Shown here: positions 21,019 through 29,101 of the stretch, piece by piece | Numbering within the stretch: position 1 is the stretch's first letter | Layout of the letters: each line of letters opens with the position of its first letter | Origin: a bacterium | Lineage (GTDB): Bacteria > Planctomycetota > UBA1135 > UBA2386 | Length of the DNA stretch: 64,000 nucleotides | Assembly: GCA_030432695.1 (NCBI GenBank) | Contig: JAUILN010000001.1 | Span: 930,001-994,000 of the forward strand | Direction of reading: 5' to 3' | The notes under the pieces: model-generated | Told to the model about the DNA's origin: nothing | The model's input: only the letters and a program-made list of their open reading frames with translations | Database searches by the model: none | Translations under genes and position numbers: made by a program

Positions 21019-21822
21019 ATGTTCAAGCTGATCAAGTGGACTGCGATCGGAGTCGTCTCTCTGGTCGCTACCGGGTATCTGGTCTTCGGCACCGAGGCGG
21101 GCAGTTACCTGCATGCCGCGACCAACGAGATCCGCGAGGGGATCAAGGACCAGATCCCGATCGAGTTCCAGATCAAGCGGGCCGAGGCCTGCATCCAGGA
21201 GATCGAGCCGCAGCTCGACAAGGCCCGCCGCGAGGTCGCGCAGGCCGAGGTCGACCTGGAGCGTCTCGAGGGCGACGTGACCCGACTCGAGGGGGACGTC
21301 GAGCGTGGTGAGCGCAAGCTGCGCCACGTCAGCGCGGCCCTGTCGGGCGACGGCGCGAGCTACCAGTTGGCCGGCTTCGAGCGCAACCGGGTCGAGTTCG
21401 ACCTGGAGCGCACCTTCGAGGCCCACAAGAACAACGTCGCGCTGCTGAAGGGCAAGCGCGCCCTGATCGACCGCCAGCAGCGCGCCGTCGAGGCGCACCG
21501 GGCACATCTCGATGGCATCCGCACCGAGAAGGCCCGGCTGGAGGACATGGTCGTGGCGCTCAAGACCCAGAAGCGTCAGCTGGACGCGTTGGCTGCGACC
21601 AGCCGCACGATCGATCTGGACGACACCCCGCTGAGCCGGGCCCGCGCCCTGCTGGAGGAGGTCGAGAACCAGCTCAACGTCTCGCAGAAGATGATCGAAG
21701 ACGAGATCTTCGTCCGCACCGAGAACGAGGCCGCGCCGCGCCGCGACATCGCGAACGAGGTCCAGGCCTGGCTCGAGGGCGGAGATCCGGAGGTCGAGCT
21801 CGAGACGATCGAGATCCGCTGA
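21019..21822 (+). CDS. Secreted or membrane-anchored coiled-coil protein of a planctomycete-type family
   Basis: A 267-residue protein: one N-terminal hydrophobic helix (MFKLIKWTAIGVVSLVATGY), then IPIEFQIKRAEACIQEIEPQL and a long coiled coil to about residue 190 with a G-DGASYQLAGF break, then a helix with LDDTPLSRARALLEEVENQLNV. I remember planctomycete proteins with this architecture and very similar blocks (signal helix, 'VPVEFEIERAR', 'LDDSRLSRAKELI') near ECF sigma or anti-sigma genes; the role is unknown. A strong GGAGG ribosome site lies 8 bases before the ATG. It closes the signalling block and may be the output or sensor of the sigma pathway. Confidence 0.7.
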   Translation: MFKLIKWTAIGVVSLVATGYLVFGTEAGSYLHAATNEIREGIKDQIPIEFQIKRAEACIQEIEPQLDKARREVAQAEVDLERLEGDVTRLEGDVERGERKLRHVSAALSGDGASYQLAGFERNRVEFDLERTFEAHKNNVALLKGKRALIDRQQRAVEAHRAHLDGIRTEKARLEDMVVALKTQKRQLDALAATSRTIDLDDTPLSRARALLEEVENQLNVSQKMIEDEIFVRTENEAAPRRDIANEVQAWLEGGDPEVELETIEIR

Positions 21823-21845
21823 ACCGGCGGGTTCCGAGAACCTCG

Positions 21846-21871
21846 CGAGAGCACCTCACCCTGTGCTCTCG
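21846..21871. terminator. Perfect 9-bp hairpin, terminator-like
   Basis: CGAGAGCAC at 21846-21854 pairs without mismatch with GTGCTCTCG at 21863-21871 around an 8-base loop. It lies 24 bases after the coiled-coil gene stop, between convergent genes. There is no T-run, so it may act as a Rho-assisted or mRNA-stabilising hairpin. Confidence 0.5.
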
Positions 21872-21882
21872 AGCACGGCCCA

Positions 21883-21917
21883 GCGGGGCGGCGCGGACTC
21901 GATCCGCGTCGCCCCGC
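21883..21917. terminator. 15-bp GC-rich hairpin, likely bidirectional terminator
   Basis: Bases 21883-21897 pair with 21903-21917 over 15 positions (one G-T wobble) around a 5-base loop (ctcga). It is the strongest stem I found in any intergenic region and sits between two converging genes, 12 bases after another perfect hairpin. No T-tract follows on either strand. Confidence 0.55.
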
Positions 21918-22034
21918 GGTCGTTCAGGCGCTCGCCGCGAAGTCCAGTGACTCGGCTCGACACCGGCGCACCCGGCCCGCGCAGCGTGCCGCAGAGACCT
22001 GAACCGAGTCCGTGAACTCGATCCGGCTACGGAC

Positions 22035-22709
22035 TCAGTCCTCCTGATCGAGCAGCACCAAGCCGTCGACCTTCCACTCCACGGCGACGCCAGCGGCGCG
22101 GATCTGGTCGAGCCGCAGATCGGGCGCAGCGGAGGTGGTCAGGTGCAGACCAACCGTGGTCTCCAGGTCATCCCCGCCGAGCAACACGTAGCGACGCAGA
22201 TCCTCGGGACTGTCGAGCCAGCCACCGGCGTCGCGTGCCTCGCCGTCTTCGCCGTCCGGCAACCACGCCAGTTGCCAGTAGGCCTGCCGGACGAGGCGCA
22301 GCTCGATCCGCCGGCCGCGGATCGCCAGGACCGCGCTGCGACTGCCGTCCTCGCCGGTTTCCATGCTCTCGACTTCCGCGTAGCCGAGCATGTGCAGGCC
22401 GGGCGTCTGCTTCTTCAGTTCGTCCAGCACCAGGTAGGTCTCGGTGGTGCCCCGGATCCCCAGCTCGCGGCGATACCGCTGCGAGAAGCACCGGAAGATC
22501 GCGACGTGGTCATCGCGCCGGAAGGCCTCCCTGAGCGTCGCGATGGTCCGCTCGGGGGTCGTGAAGGTCTCGGAGACCCACTCGGAGTCCTCCGGTCCGC
22601 ACAAGTAGCGCGACAGGTCGCAGCAGCCGGAGGCGGTCGCGAGGAGGAGGACCAGCGGACTGGCGAGCCGTACGGCACGAGGCTGGATCCGGCGTGGAGA
22701 ACGGTTCAC
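22035..22709 (-). CDS. Putative lipoprotein of unknown function
   Basis: A 224-residue protein with a basic N terminus, a hydrophobic core LASPLVLLLATA and a lipobox SGC directly followed by another Cys, so it is a likely substrate of Lgt and LspA. After the signal it begins with a further Cys in RYLCGPED. The mature part has a segment TFTTPERTIATLREAFRRDDHVAIFRCFSQ, typical of small NTF2-like folded domains in planctomycete lipoproteins, but I cannot name a family. GTG start at 22709. It is transcribed away from the DUF1573 gene, with a 158-base divergent promoter region between them. Confidence 0.65.
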   Translation of the reverse strand: MNRSPRRIQPRAVRLASPLVLLLATASGCCDLSRYLCGPEDSEWVSETFTTPERTIATLREAFRRDDHVAIFRCFSQRYRRELGIRGTTETYLVLDELKKQTPGLHMLGYAEVESMETGEDGSRSAVLAIRGRRIELRLVRQAYWQLAWLPDGEDGEARDAGGWLDSPEDLRRYVLLGGDDLETTVGLHLTTSAAPDLRLDQIRAAGVAVEWKVDGLVLLDQED

Positions 22710-22867
22710 GAGGACCTTGGGACCGGGGTTCCGGAACGCTCCGGGGACGAAATCCGGGCCCGCGGGAGGCTATCCGGCCCGCGCACGTTGCACAAACCGC
22801 CAATCCGGGTACGAATCCCTGCCGCGCCTCCGTCGCCGGGGGTCCGCCGCCAACGCCGAGTCGTGTC

Positions 22868-24025
22868 ATGAACATCGCCGTCGCTCGCCGCCACTTCGCA
22901 GCCCTCCTCGCCATCGCCGGCATCGCCGGCGTCCTTCCGACCCACGCCTGCGGTCAGGCTCCCGAACCCGGTGAGGGCGAGTCGTCGTCATCCTGGTTCG
23001 AGTCCAGCAGCATCGACCTTGGACGCTATCTCGAAGGTGAGGTCGCCAAGGGCGAGTTCTCCTTCAAGAACCCCGACGACAAGCCCTTCAACATCCTGGG
23101 ACTGCAGCCGAGCTGCACCTGCTCGCAGGTCGCCGTCCGGATCGGCGACAAGTTCTATCAGGTGACGAACGATCCACACCCCAACACGATGTATCTCGTC
23201 GACGAGCGAGAGCCGGAGAAGGGGCAGGATGCGCGGGATCTACGCCAGGAGGTCGAGGCCATTCCGGTTGGTCCGGGGACGGAGGGCAAGATCGAGATGC
23301 AGATGGATCTGCGCGGAGTGAACGGCTCGAAGGAGGCCTCGATCACCCTGCGCACCGACGACCCGGAGAACCCCGCCATCCAGCTCAAGGCGCGGGCGAT
23401 GGCGTCCCAGTTCTTCCGCCTCGTTCCGCCCGAGGTGAACCTGAACAAGATGAACTGGCAGGAGCAGCGCGAGTTCTCGGTGCAGATCACGTCGCCCATC
23501 CAGGAGGACTTCGAGATCACCGGGCACGCCGATCTGCCGGAAAAGATGGAGATCGAGTACACCAAGGAGATGCGCGATGGCCGGGCGACCTGGACCGTGC
23601 GCGGCACCTACGGGCCGAACGTCGATCCGAAGGCCGGTGGAGGGATCGTCCAACTGGAGACCAACGTCGAGGGGCGCCGCGTCCCGCTGCGCGTGATGGC
23701 TTGGGTGGAGGGCCCGCTCGAGGTCCGTCCTTCGACGTTCGTGACCTTCGGTCGGATCAAGCGCGGTACCGAGGTGTCCCGCGTCATCGAGTTCGAGCCG
23801 ACCGACGACTACGACCTGCAGATCGAGTCCGTCGAGTTCAAGAACCTCTCGATCGACGAAGGGCTGGTCACCGCTGAGGTCACCAAGGATGGCAAGGTCT
23901 GCAAGCTCGAGATCAAGATCTCGAAGGACGTGCCGCGCCGCCTCGTCCGCGGCGACATCACGGTGAAGCTCAACCATCCCGCTGCCGCCGAGCAGGAACT
24001 GCAATTCAACGGGTTCGTGCGTTGA
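22868..24025 (+). CDS. Exported DUF1573-type protein
   Basis: A 385-residue protein with a signal peptide (to about THACGQA). The first domain matches DUF1573, an immunoglobulin-like fold: IDLGRYLEGEVAKGEFSFKNPDDKPFNILGLQPSCTCSQV is interrupted by the family's 'S-C-x-C' motif. Later segments repeat the same style (FVTFGRIKRGTEVSRVIEF), suggesting two to three Ig-like domains. DUF1573 proteins are common and exported in planctomycetes; their function is not known. Its TGA stop overlaps the TTG start of the following secretion ATPase, so the two are translationally coupled. Confidence 0.85.
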   Translation: MNIAVARRHFAALLAIAGIAGVLPTHACGQAPEPGEGESSSSWFESSSIDLGRYLEGEVAKGEFSFKNPDDKPFNILGLQPSCTCSQVAVRIGDKFYQVTNDPHPNTMYLVDEREPEKGQDARDLRQEVEAIPVGPGTEGKIEMQMDLRGVNGSKEASITLRTDDPENPAIQLKARAMASQFFRLVPPEVNLNKMNWQEQREFSVQITSPIQEDFEITGHADLPEKMEIEYTKEMRDGRATWTVRGTYGPNVDPKAGGGIVQLETNVEGRRVPLRVMAWVEGPLEVRPSTFVTFGRIKRGTEVSRVIEFEPTDDYDLQIESVEFKNLSIDEGLVTAEVTKDGKVCKLEIKISKDVPRRLVRGDITVKLNHPAAAEQELQFNGFVR

Positions 24026-25677
24026 GCGGTGGGTCGCTCGAGGCACTCCTGGTCGAAGACGGCCTGCTCGACGCCGAGGCCGTCGAGAAGGCCCGGGCGC
24101 TCGCGAAGAGCCGCGGGCTGCCGTTCGAGAAGGCGGTCTTGACCCTGGGACTGGTCCCGGAGGGCGAGGTCTACAAGCGGCTCGCCAAGATCCACGGCCT
24201 GCCCTTCGTCGACCCGACCAAGGCTCCCCTCGGTCCGGAGATCATCGGCCGGATCCCGGCGGACCAGATCGAGCAGCAGCGCGCACTGCCGGTGCTCGAG
24301 AAGAACGGCGCGCTGTACGTGGCGATCGACGACCCGATGAAGTCGTTCGTCGCCGACGACTTCGCGTTCTTCGCCGGCTGCACGGTGCGCTGCGCGCTGG
24401 CGCCGCCGAGCGCCCTCAAGGAGGCGATCAAGCGTGCCCTGGGCGGCGGCGGCTCGGGCAGCGGCAGCGGTCGCAAGGGCGCAGCCGCGGGCGGAGCGGG
24501 GGACAGCAAGGACCCCGATGCGCCGATCATCCGCCTGGTCGAGCAGACGATCGCGGCAGCGGTGGAGGAGCGCGCCAGCGACATCCACATCGAGCCCTAC
24601 GAGCACCGTGTCCGGGTCCGGTTCCGGATCGACGGCGTGCTGCGGGATCAGCAGGATCTGGACGGTGCGCTCCAGGGGCCGCTGACCTCGCGGCTCAAGA
24701 TCCTGGCGTCGATGGACATCGCCGAACGGCGGAAGCCGCAGGACGGCCGCATCGACTTCCGGGTCGCCGGGCGACCGATCGACATCCGGACCTCGGTCCT
24801 ACCCACCAACCACGGTGAGACCGTGGTGATGCGCCTCCTGGACAAGGATCAGGGCTTGAAGAGCCTCGAAGACCTCGGCTTCCAGGGGGAGGACCGCGAC
24901 CGCTTCGAGAACACCATCAAGCGGCCCAACGGCATCGTCCTGGTCACCGGTCCGACCGGCTCGGGCAAGACCACCACCCTCTACGCGGCACTTCGCCAGC
25001 TCAACCGCCCCGACGTCAAGATCATCACCGCCGAGGACCCGGTCGAGTTCAACATCGCCGGTATCAACCAGTGTCAGGTGCGCTCCGGCATCGGGCTGGA
25101 CTTCGCACGCATCCTCCGCGCCATGCTCCGCCAGGCCCCGAACGTGATCCTGGTGGGTGAGATCCGCGACAAGGAGACCGCCGAGATCGCCGTGCAGGCG
25201 GCGTTGACCGGACACCTGGTGTTCTCGACCCTGCACACCAACGACGCGCCCGCCGCGATCACCCGTCTGGTCGACATGGGGGTGAAACCGTTCCTGGTGT
25301 CCGCTGCGGTCCAGGCGGTGATGGCCCAGCGGCTGGTCCGGGTGCTCTGTCGGCACTGCAAGGAGCAGTACGTCCCGGAGGACTCCGAACTGCGCATGCT
25401 CGGCCTCGATCCGGGCTCGGTCGCGCATCTGCATCGCCCGAACGGCTGTGACGAGTGCGAAGGGACCGGCTACCGGGGCCGGCTCGGCATCTTCGAGATG
25501 ATGGTCCTGGACGGAACGATGCGGGAGATGATCTTCCGCGGCGAGCCCACCGTGCGGCTGCGCGAGTACGCGCGGACCGGCGCCGGCATGCGGACCCTCA
25601 ACGAGGATGGCGTGCGCAAGGTGGTGGCCGGCGTGACCTCGGTGGAAGAGCTGTTCCGGGTCACCGCGGTCGGCTGA
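24022..25677 (+). CDS. GspE/PilB-family type II secretion or type IV pilus assembly ATPase (first copy)
   Basis: A 551-residue ATPase that powers pseudopilus or pilus assembly from the cytoplasm. It has an N-terminal MshEN/GspE-N domain (1-140), a Gly/Ser-rich linker (about 141-163), Walker A GPTGSGKTTT, Asp box, Walker B ILVGEIRDKETAEIA, the His box TGHLVFSTLHTND, and the zinc tetracysteine CRHC...CDEC with GTGYRGRLGIFEM. The TTG start overlaps the DUF1573 stop. No pilin, PilC or secretin gene is nearby; the neighbours are PilT and a second PilB. Confidence 0.93.
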   Translation: MSGGSLEALLVEDGLLDAEAVEKARALAKSRGLPFEKAVLTLGLVPEGEVYKRLAKIHGLPFVDPTKAPLGPEIIGRIPADQIEQQRALPVLEKNGALYVAIDDPMKSFVADDFAFFAGCTVRCALAPPSALKEAIKRALGGGGSGSGSGRKGAAAGGAGDSKDPDAPIIRLVEQTIAAAVEERASDIHIEPYEHRVRVRFRIDGVLRDQQDLDGALQGPLTSRLKILASMDIAERRKPQDGRIDFRVAGRPIDIRTSVLPTNHGETVVMRLLDKDQGLKSLEDLGFQGEDRDRFENTIKRPNGIVLVTGPTGSGKTTTLYAALRQLNRPDVKIITAEDPVEFNIAGINQCQVRSGIGLDFARILRAMLRQAPNVILVGEIRDKETAEIAVQAALTGHLVFSTLHTNDAPAAITRLVDMGVKPFLVSAAVQAVMAQRLVRVLCRHCKEQYVPEDSELRMLGLDPGSVAHLHRPNGCDECEGTGYRGRLGIFEMMVLDGTMREMIFRGEPTVRLREYARTGAGMRTLNEDGVRKVVAGVTSVEELFRVTAVG

Positions 25678-25824
25678 CCCGCTTCCCGGCCCACCCCGGC
25701 GCCGCGCACCAACTCGCCCGGCTCTCTGCTCGCTTCCGCCGTGCCCCTGCGTACCCTGTGCGCCGGTCGTGCCCCGACCGAATCGCGCCGCCGAGCTGGC
25801 ATCGTTCCCCGGCGCCCCGTTGCC

Positions 25825-26889
25825 ATGACCGACATCCACAAGTTGATGGACGCCTGCTTCGAGCAGCGCGGATCCGATCTCCACGTCTCCGTCGGCCGGC
25901 GCCCGGTGCTGCGGCGCAGCGGGCGGCTGGTCGAGATCGAGGGGACCGAGGTGCTACGACCGGAGGACCTGGACCGGATGGTTCAAGACCTCACTCCCGA
26001 GCGCAACCGTCGTGAGCTCGAGGAGGTCGGCAGCACCGACTACGCGGTCGACCACGCCGGCAAGTGCCGGTTCCGCGTCAGTGCCTTCGTGCAGAAGGGG
26101 GTCCGCGGCCTGGTCATGCGCATCATTCCGCAGAACCTGCTGTCGTTCGAACAGATCGGTCTGCCGGATTCAGTGCGCAAGCTGCTCGACCTGCACCGCG
26201 GGCTGATCCTGGTCACCGGTCCGACCGGCTCCGGCAAGACCACCACGCTCGCGACGATGATCGACTGGATCAACCGCAACCGCGACGTGCACATCATCAC
26301 GGTCGAGGACCCGATCGAATTCGTCCACAACCACCAGCAGAGCCAGGTGACCCAGCGCGAGGTCGGCACCGACACCCCGACGTTCGCGGAAGCCCTGCGT
26401 CGCTCGTTGCGCCAGGACCCCGACGTGATCCTGCTGGGCGAGATGCGCGACCTCGAGACCACGTCCGCGGCGATCAGCGCCGCGGAGACCGGTCACCTGG
26501 TGTTCGGCACGCTGCACACCACGGGCGCGGCCCGGACCGTCGATCGCATCATCGACCAATACCCGACCGAGCAGCAGGAGCAGATCCGGGCCCAGCTCGC
26601 AGTGGCGCTGGTCGCGGTGGTCTCGCAGATCCTGATCCCTTCGCCGGACGGCTCGAGCCGCGTGGCCGCCTTCGAGGTGATGCTCTGCAACGCGGCGATC
26701 GAGAACCACATCCGCAAGACCGAGACCTTCAAGATCCCCTCCGTCATCCAGACCAGCCGTCGCCAAGGCATGATGCTGCTCGACGATTCCCTGCTGGATC
26801 TCTATCGCTCTGGGCGGATCGACAAGGCCGCCGCGCTGGAACGTGCCTTCGACCGCGCCACCATGGAACAGAAGCTGGGAGGCGCCTGA
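25825..26889 (+). CDS. pilT: Twitching motility retraction ATPase PilT
   Basis: PilT hexamers depolymerise type IV pili. The 354-residue product has the family length and order: N-terminal PAS-like domain (GSDLHVSVGRRPVLR, RFRVSAFVQKG), Walker A GPTGSGKTTTLATM, VEDPIEF, the PilT-specific LGEMRDLETTSAAISAAETGHLVFGTLHT, and the C-terminal RRQGMMLLDDSLLDLY. The AIRNLIRE motif needed for retraction in some species is not obvious. The ATG at 25825 is chosen over upstream starts because it gives the standard N terminus. It lies between two PilB/GspE paralogues in the same direction. Confidence 0.95.
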   Translation: MTDIHKLMDACFEQRGSDLHVSVGRRPVLRRSGRLVEIEGTEVLRPEDLDRMVQDLTPERNRRELEEVGSTDYAVDHAGKCRFRVSAFVQKGVRGLVMRIIPQNLLSFEQIGLPDSVRKLLDLHRGLILVTGPTGSGKTTTLATMIDWINRNRDVHIITVEDPIEFVHNHQQSQVTQREVGTDTPTFAEALRRSLRQDPDVILLGEMRDLETTSAAISAAETGHLVFGTLHTTGAARTVDRIIDQYPTEQQEQIRAQLAVALVAVVSQILIPSPDGSSRVAAFEVMLCNAAIENHIRKTETFKIPSVIQTSRRQGMMLLDDSLLDLYRSGRIDKAAALERAFDRATMEQKLGGA

Positions 26890-26893
26890 GATC

Positions 26894-28588
26894 TTGGCGG
26901 CGCGACGACTACTGGGCCAGGTCCTGAAGGACCTCGGCATCTGCCACGAAGGCCAGATCCAGGAAGCGCTGATGCAACAGCGCGAGTCCGGCGGCCGGAT
27001 CGGCGAGGTCCTGGTCGACCTCGGTCACCTGCAGGCATCCGAGCTGGCGCGCGGACTCGCCGAGCAGGCCGGACTGGGCTACGAGGACCTGAACACTACG
27101 AAGCCCGAGCGTGCAGCGCTGGAGAAGGTCGACGCCGGCACCGCGAAGGCCTTCGGCGTGCTGCCGCTGCGGATCGAGGCCGGCGTGCTGTCCGTCGCGC
27201 TCTCCGACCCGTTGAACGTCTCGGTGCTCGCCGACCTCGGTTTCACGACGGGGCTCGAGGTGAAGGGAGTCGTCGCCGACGAGCAGCTCCTGAAGCAGGG
27301 CCTCGACGAGCACTATCGCGACGACCGCCCCGGCAAGGATCAGCTCGCGCAGCTGGTCGCCGAGTTGCAGCAGGCTGGGTCGAAGTTCGACCTCGAGGAC
27401 CAGTCGGCGATGGCCAGCGCCGCGCCGGTGGTCAAGCTGCTGAACTACGTGCTCTACCAGGCGATCCGCGACAAGGCCTCAGACATCCACCTCGAGCCGT
27501 TCGAGGACGAGTTCAAGATCCGCTACCGGGTCGACGGCGTGCTCTACGAGCTGGAGGCGCCGCCGCCGCACCTGGCGGTCGCGCTGATCTCGCGCGTCAA
27601 GGTCATGTCCGACCTCGACATCGCCGAGACCCGGATGCCGCAGGACGGGCGGATCGAGCTCACCGTGGGCGGCAAGCCGGTTGACCTGCGCGTGTCCACG
27701 CTGCCGACGATGTTCGGCGAGTCCTGCGTGATGCGTGTCCTCGACCGCTCGGTAGTCTCGCTGGACGTCGACAATCTGGGCTTCGGCCGCGACGACCGGG
27801 AGCAGCTTCGCGAGCTGCTGAAGCTGGCGCACGGCATCGTCCTGGTCACCGGCCCGACCGGCTCGGGCAAGACCACGACCCTCTACGGCCTGCTGAACGA
27901 GTCGAACCGGGAGGAGGTCAAGATCATCACCGTGGAGGACCCGGTCGAGTACGATCTCGAGGGGATCGTCCAGGTCCCGGTGAACGAAGAGATCGGGGTG
28001 AGCTACGCCCGCGTGCTGCGCACCATCCTCCGTCAGGACCCCGATGTGATCCTCGTAGGCGAGATCCGCGACAAGGAGACCGCTCAGACCGCGATCGAGG
28101 CCAGCCTCACCGGCCACCTCGTGTTCTCGACCCTGCACACCAACGACGCACCGAGTGCCGTCGCGCGGCTCGTCGACATCGGCGTCGAGCCGTTCCTGAT
28201 CACCGCGACCCTGCAGGCGGTGGTGGCTCAACGGCTGGTCAGGAAGATCTGCTCCGACTGCCACGTGGAGTACGAACCCAGCGACGACGTGCTCCGCGAA
28301 CTCGGGCTCACCCGCAGCGACGTCGGCGGCCGTTCCTTCGCCCGTGGCAAGGGCTGCGAGCACTGCAACTTCACCGGCTACCGCGGCCGGATGGCACTCG
28401 GCGAGATCCTGGTCCTCGACGAACGCTTGCGTTCGGCGATCCTCGACAACGCGAGCACCGGGGAGCTGAACGCCCTGGCCCGCGAATCGGGAATGCGCAC
28501 CCTGCGGACCAACGGACTGCGCGCCATCCTCGACGGCGCGACGACGGTGGAGGAAGTCCTCCGCGAGACCATCCACGAGGCGGTGTGA
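26894..28588 (+). CDS. GspE/PilB-family assembly ATPase (second copy)
   Basis: A 564-residue paralogue of the ATPase at 24022. It has the MshEN-type N domain (GQVLKDLGICHEGQIQEALMQQ... IGEVLVDLG), Walker A GPTGSGKTTTLYGLL, VEDPVEYDLEGIVQVPVNEEIG, Walker B ILVGEIRDKETAQTA, STLHTNDAPSA, and the zinc cysteines CSDC ... CEHCNFTGYRGRMAL. The linker is short, unlike the Gly/Ser linker of the first copy. A TTG start at 26894 follows a GGAGG site at the end of pilT. Two PilB-type motors beside one PilT suggest separate pilus and type II secretion functions or two pilus types. Confidence 0.93.
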   Translation: MAARRLLGQVLKDLGICHEGQIQEALMQQRESGGRIGEVLVDLGHLQASELARGLAEQAGLGYEDLNTTKPERAALEKVDAGTAKAFGVLPLRIEAGVLSVALSDPLNVSVLADLGFTTGLEVKGVVADEQLLKQGLDEHYRDDRPGKDQLAQLVAELQQAGSKFDLEDQSAMASAAPVVKLLNYVLYQAIRDKASDIHLEPFEDEFKIRYRVDGVLYELEAPPPHLAVALISRVKVMSDLDIAETRMPQDGRIELTVGGKPVDLRVSTLPTMFGESCVMRVLDRSVVSLDVDNLGFGRDDREQLRELLKLAHGIVLVTGPTGSGKTTTLYGLLNESNREEVKIITVEDPVEYDLEGIVQVPVNEEIGVSYARVLRTILRQDPDVILVGEIRDKETAQTAIEASLTGHLVFSTLHTNDAPSAVARLVDIGVEPFLITATLQAVVAQRLVRKICSDCHVEYEPSDDVLRELGLTRSDVGGRSFARGKGCEHCNFTGYRGRMALGEILVLDERLRSAILDNASTGELNALARESGMRTLRTNGLRAILDGATTVEEVLRETIHEAV

Positions 28589-28591
28589 ACC

Positions 28592-29089
28592 TTGGCCCGC
28601 GCCGGAAAGACCACCAAGCGCCGCTACTGGCTGTTCAAGTCCGAACCCGACGTCTACGGCATCGACCGGTTCGTAGCCGAGGGCCGCACGTTCTGGGACG
28701 GGATCCGCAACTACCAGGCGCGGAACCTGCTCCGTGACGACGTGCAGGTCGGCGACGGAGTGCTGTTCTACCACTCCAACGCCAAGCCACTGGCAGTGGT
28801 GGGGGTCGCCAAGGTGGTGCGCGCCGGCTACCCGGACCACACCGCCTGGGAGTCGGACTCGAAGTACCACGATCCGAAGAGCGACCCGGACGACCCGACG
28901 TGGTTCATGGTCGACATCGAGTGCGTCGAGCGGTTCGAACGGCCGGTCACGCGCGAAGAGCTGATGGGAGAGTCGGACCTCAGCGAGATGATGCTGCTGC
29001 AGCGGGGCTCACGCCTCTCGATACAGCCGGTGACCGCGAAGGAGTGGCGAAGGGTCCTGAAGCTGGGCGGCAGCAGCGCTAGCTGGTAA
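28592..29089 (+). CDS. EVE-domain protein
   Basis: A 165-residue protein matching the EVE/THYN1 family (PUA-like fold): YWLFKSEPDVYGIDRF, FWDGIRNYQARNLLRDDVQVGDGVLFYHSN, AVVGVAKVVRAGYPD. Eukaryotic and bacterial EVE domains bind modified bases in DNA or RNA; in bacteria they often stand alone next to unrelated genes. The TTG start is three bases after the preceding ATPase stop, so it is at the end of that operon, though a role in secretion is unlikely. Length is normal for the family. Confidence 0.9.
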   Translation: MARAGKTTKRRYWLFKSEPDVYGIDRFVAEGRTFWDGIRNYQARNLLRDDVQVGDGVLFYHSNAKPLAVVGVAKVVRAGYPDHTAWESDSKYHDPKSDPDDPTWFMVDIECVERFERPVTREELMGESDLSEMMLLQRGSRLSIQPVTAKEWRRVLKLGGSSASW

Positions 29090-29101
29090 TCCCACGCGGG
29101 C

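Noticed and set aside
22770..22850. tRNA-like T-arm (GGGTACGAATCCC) upstream of the DUF1573 gene
   Set aside because: No matching acceptor stem, D arm or anticodon stem can be folded around it; T-stem has a mismatch.
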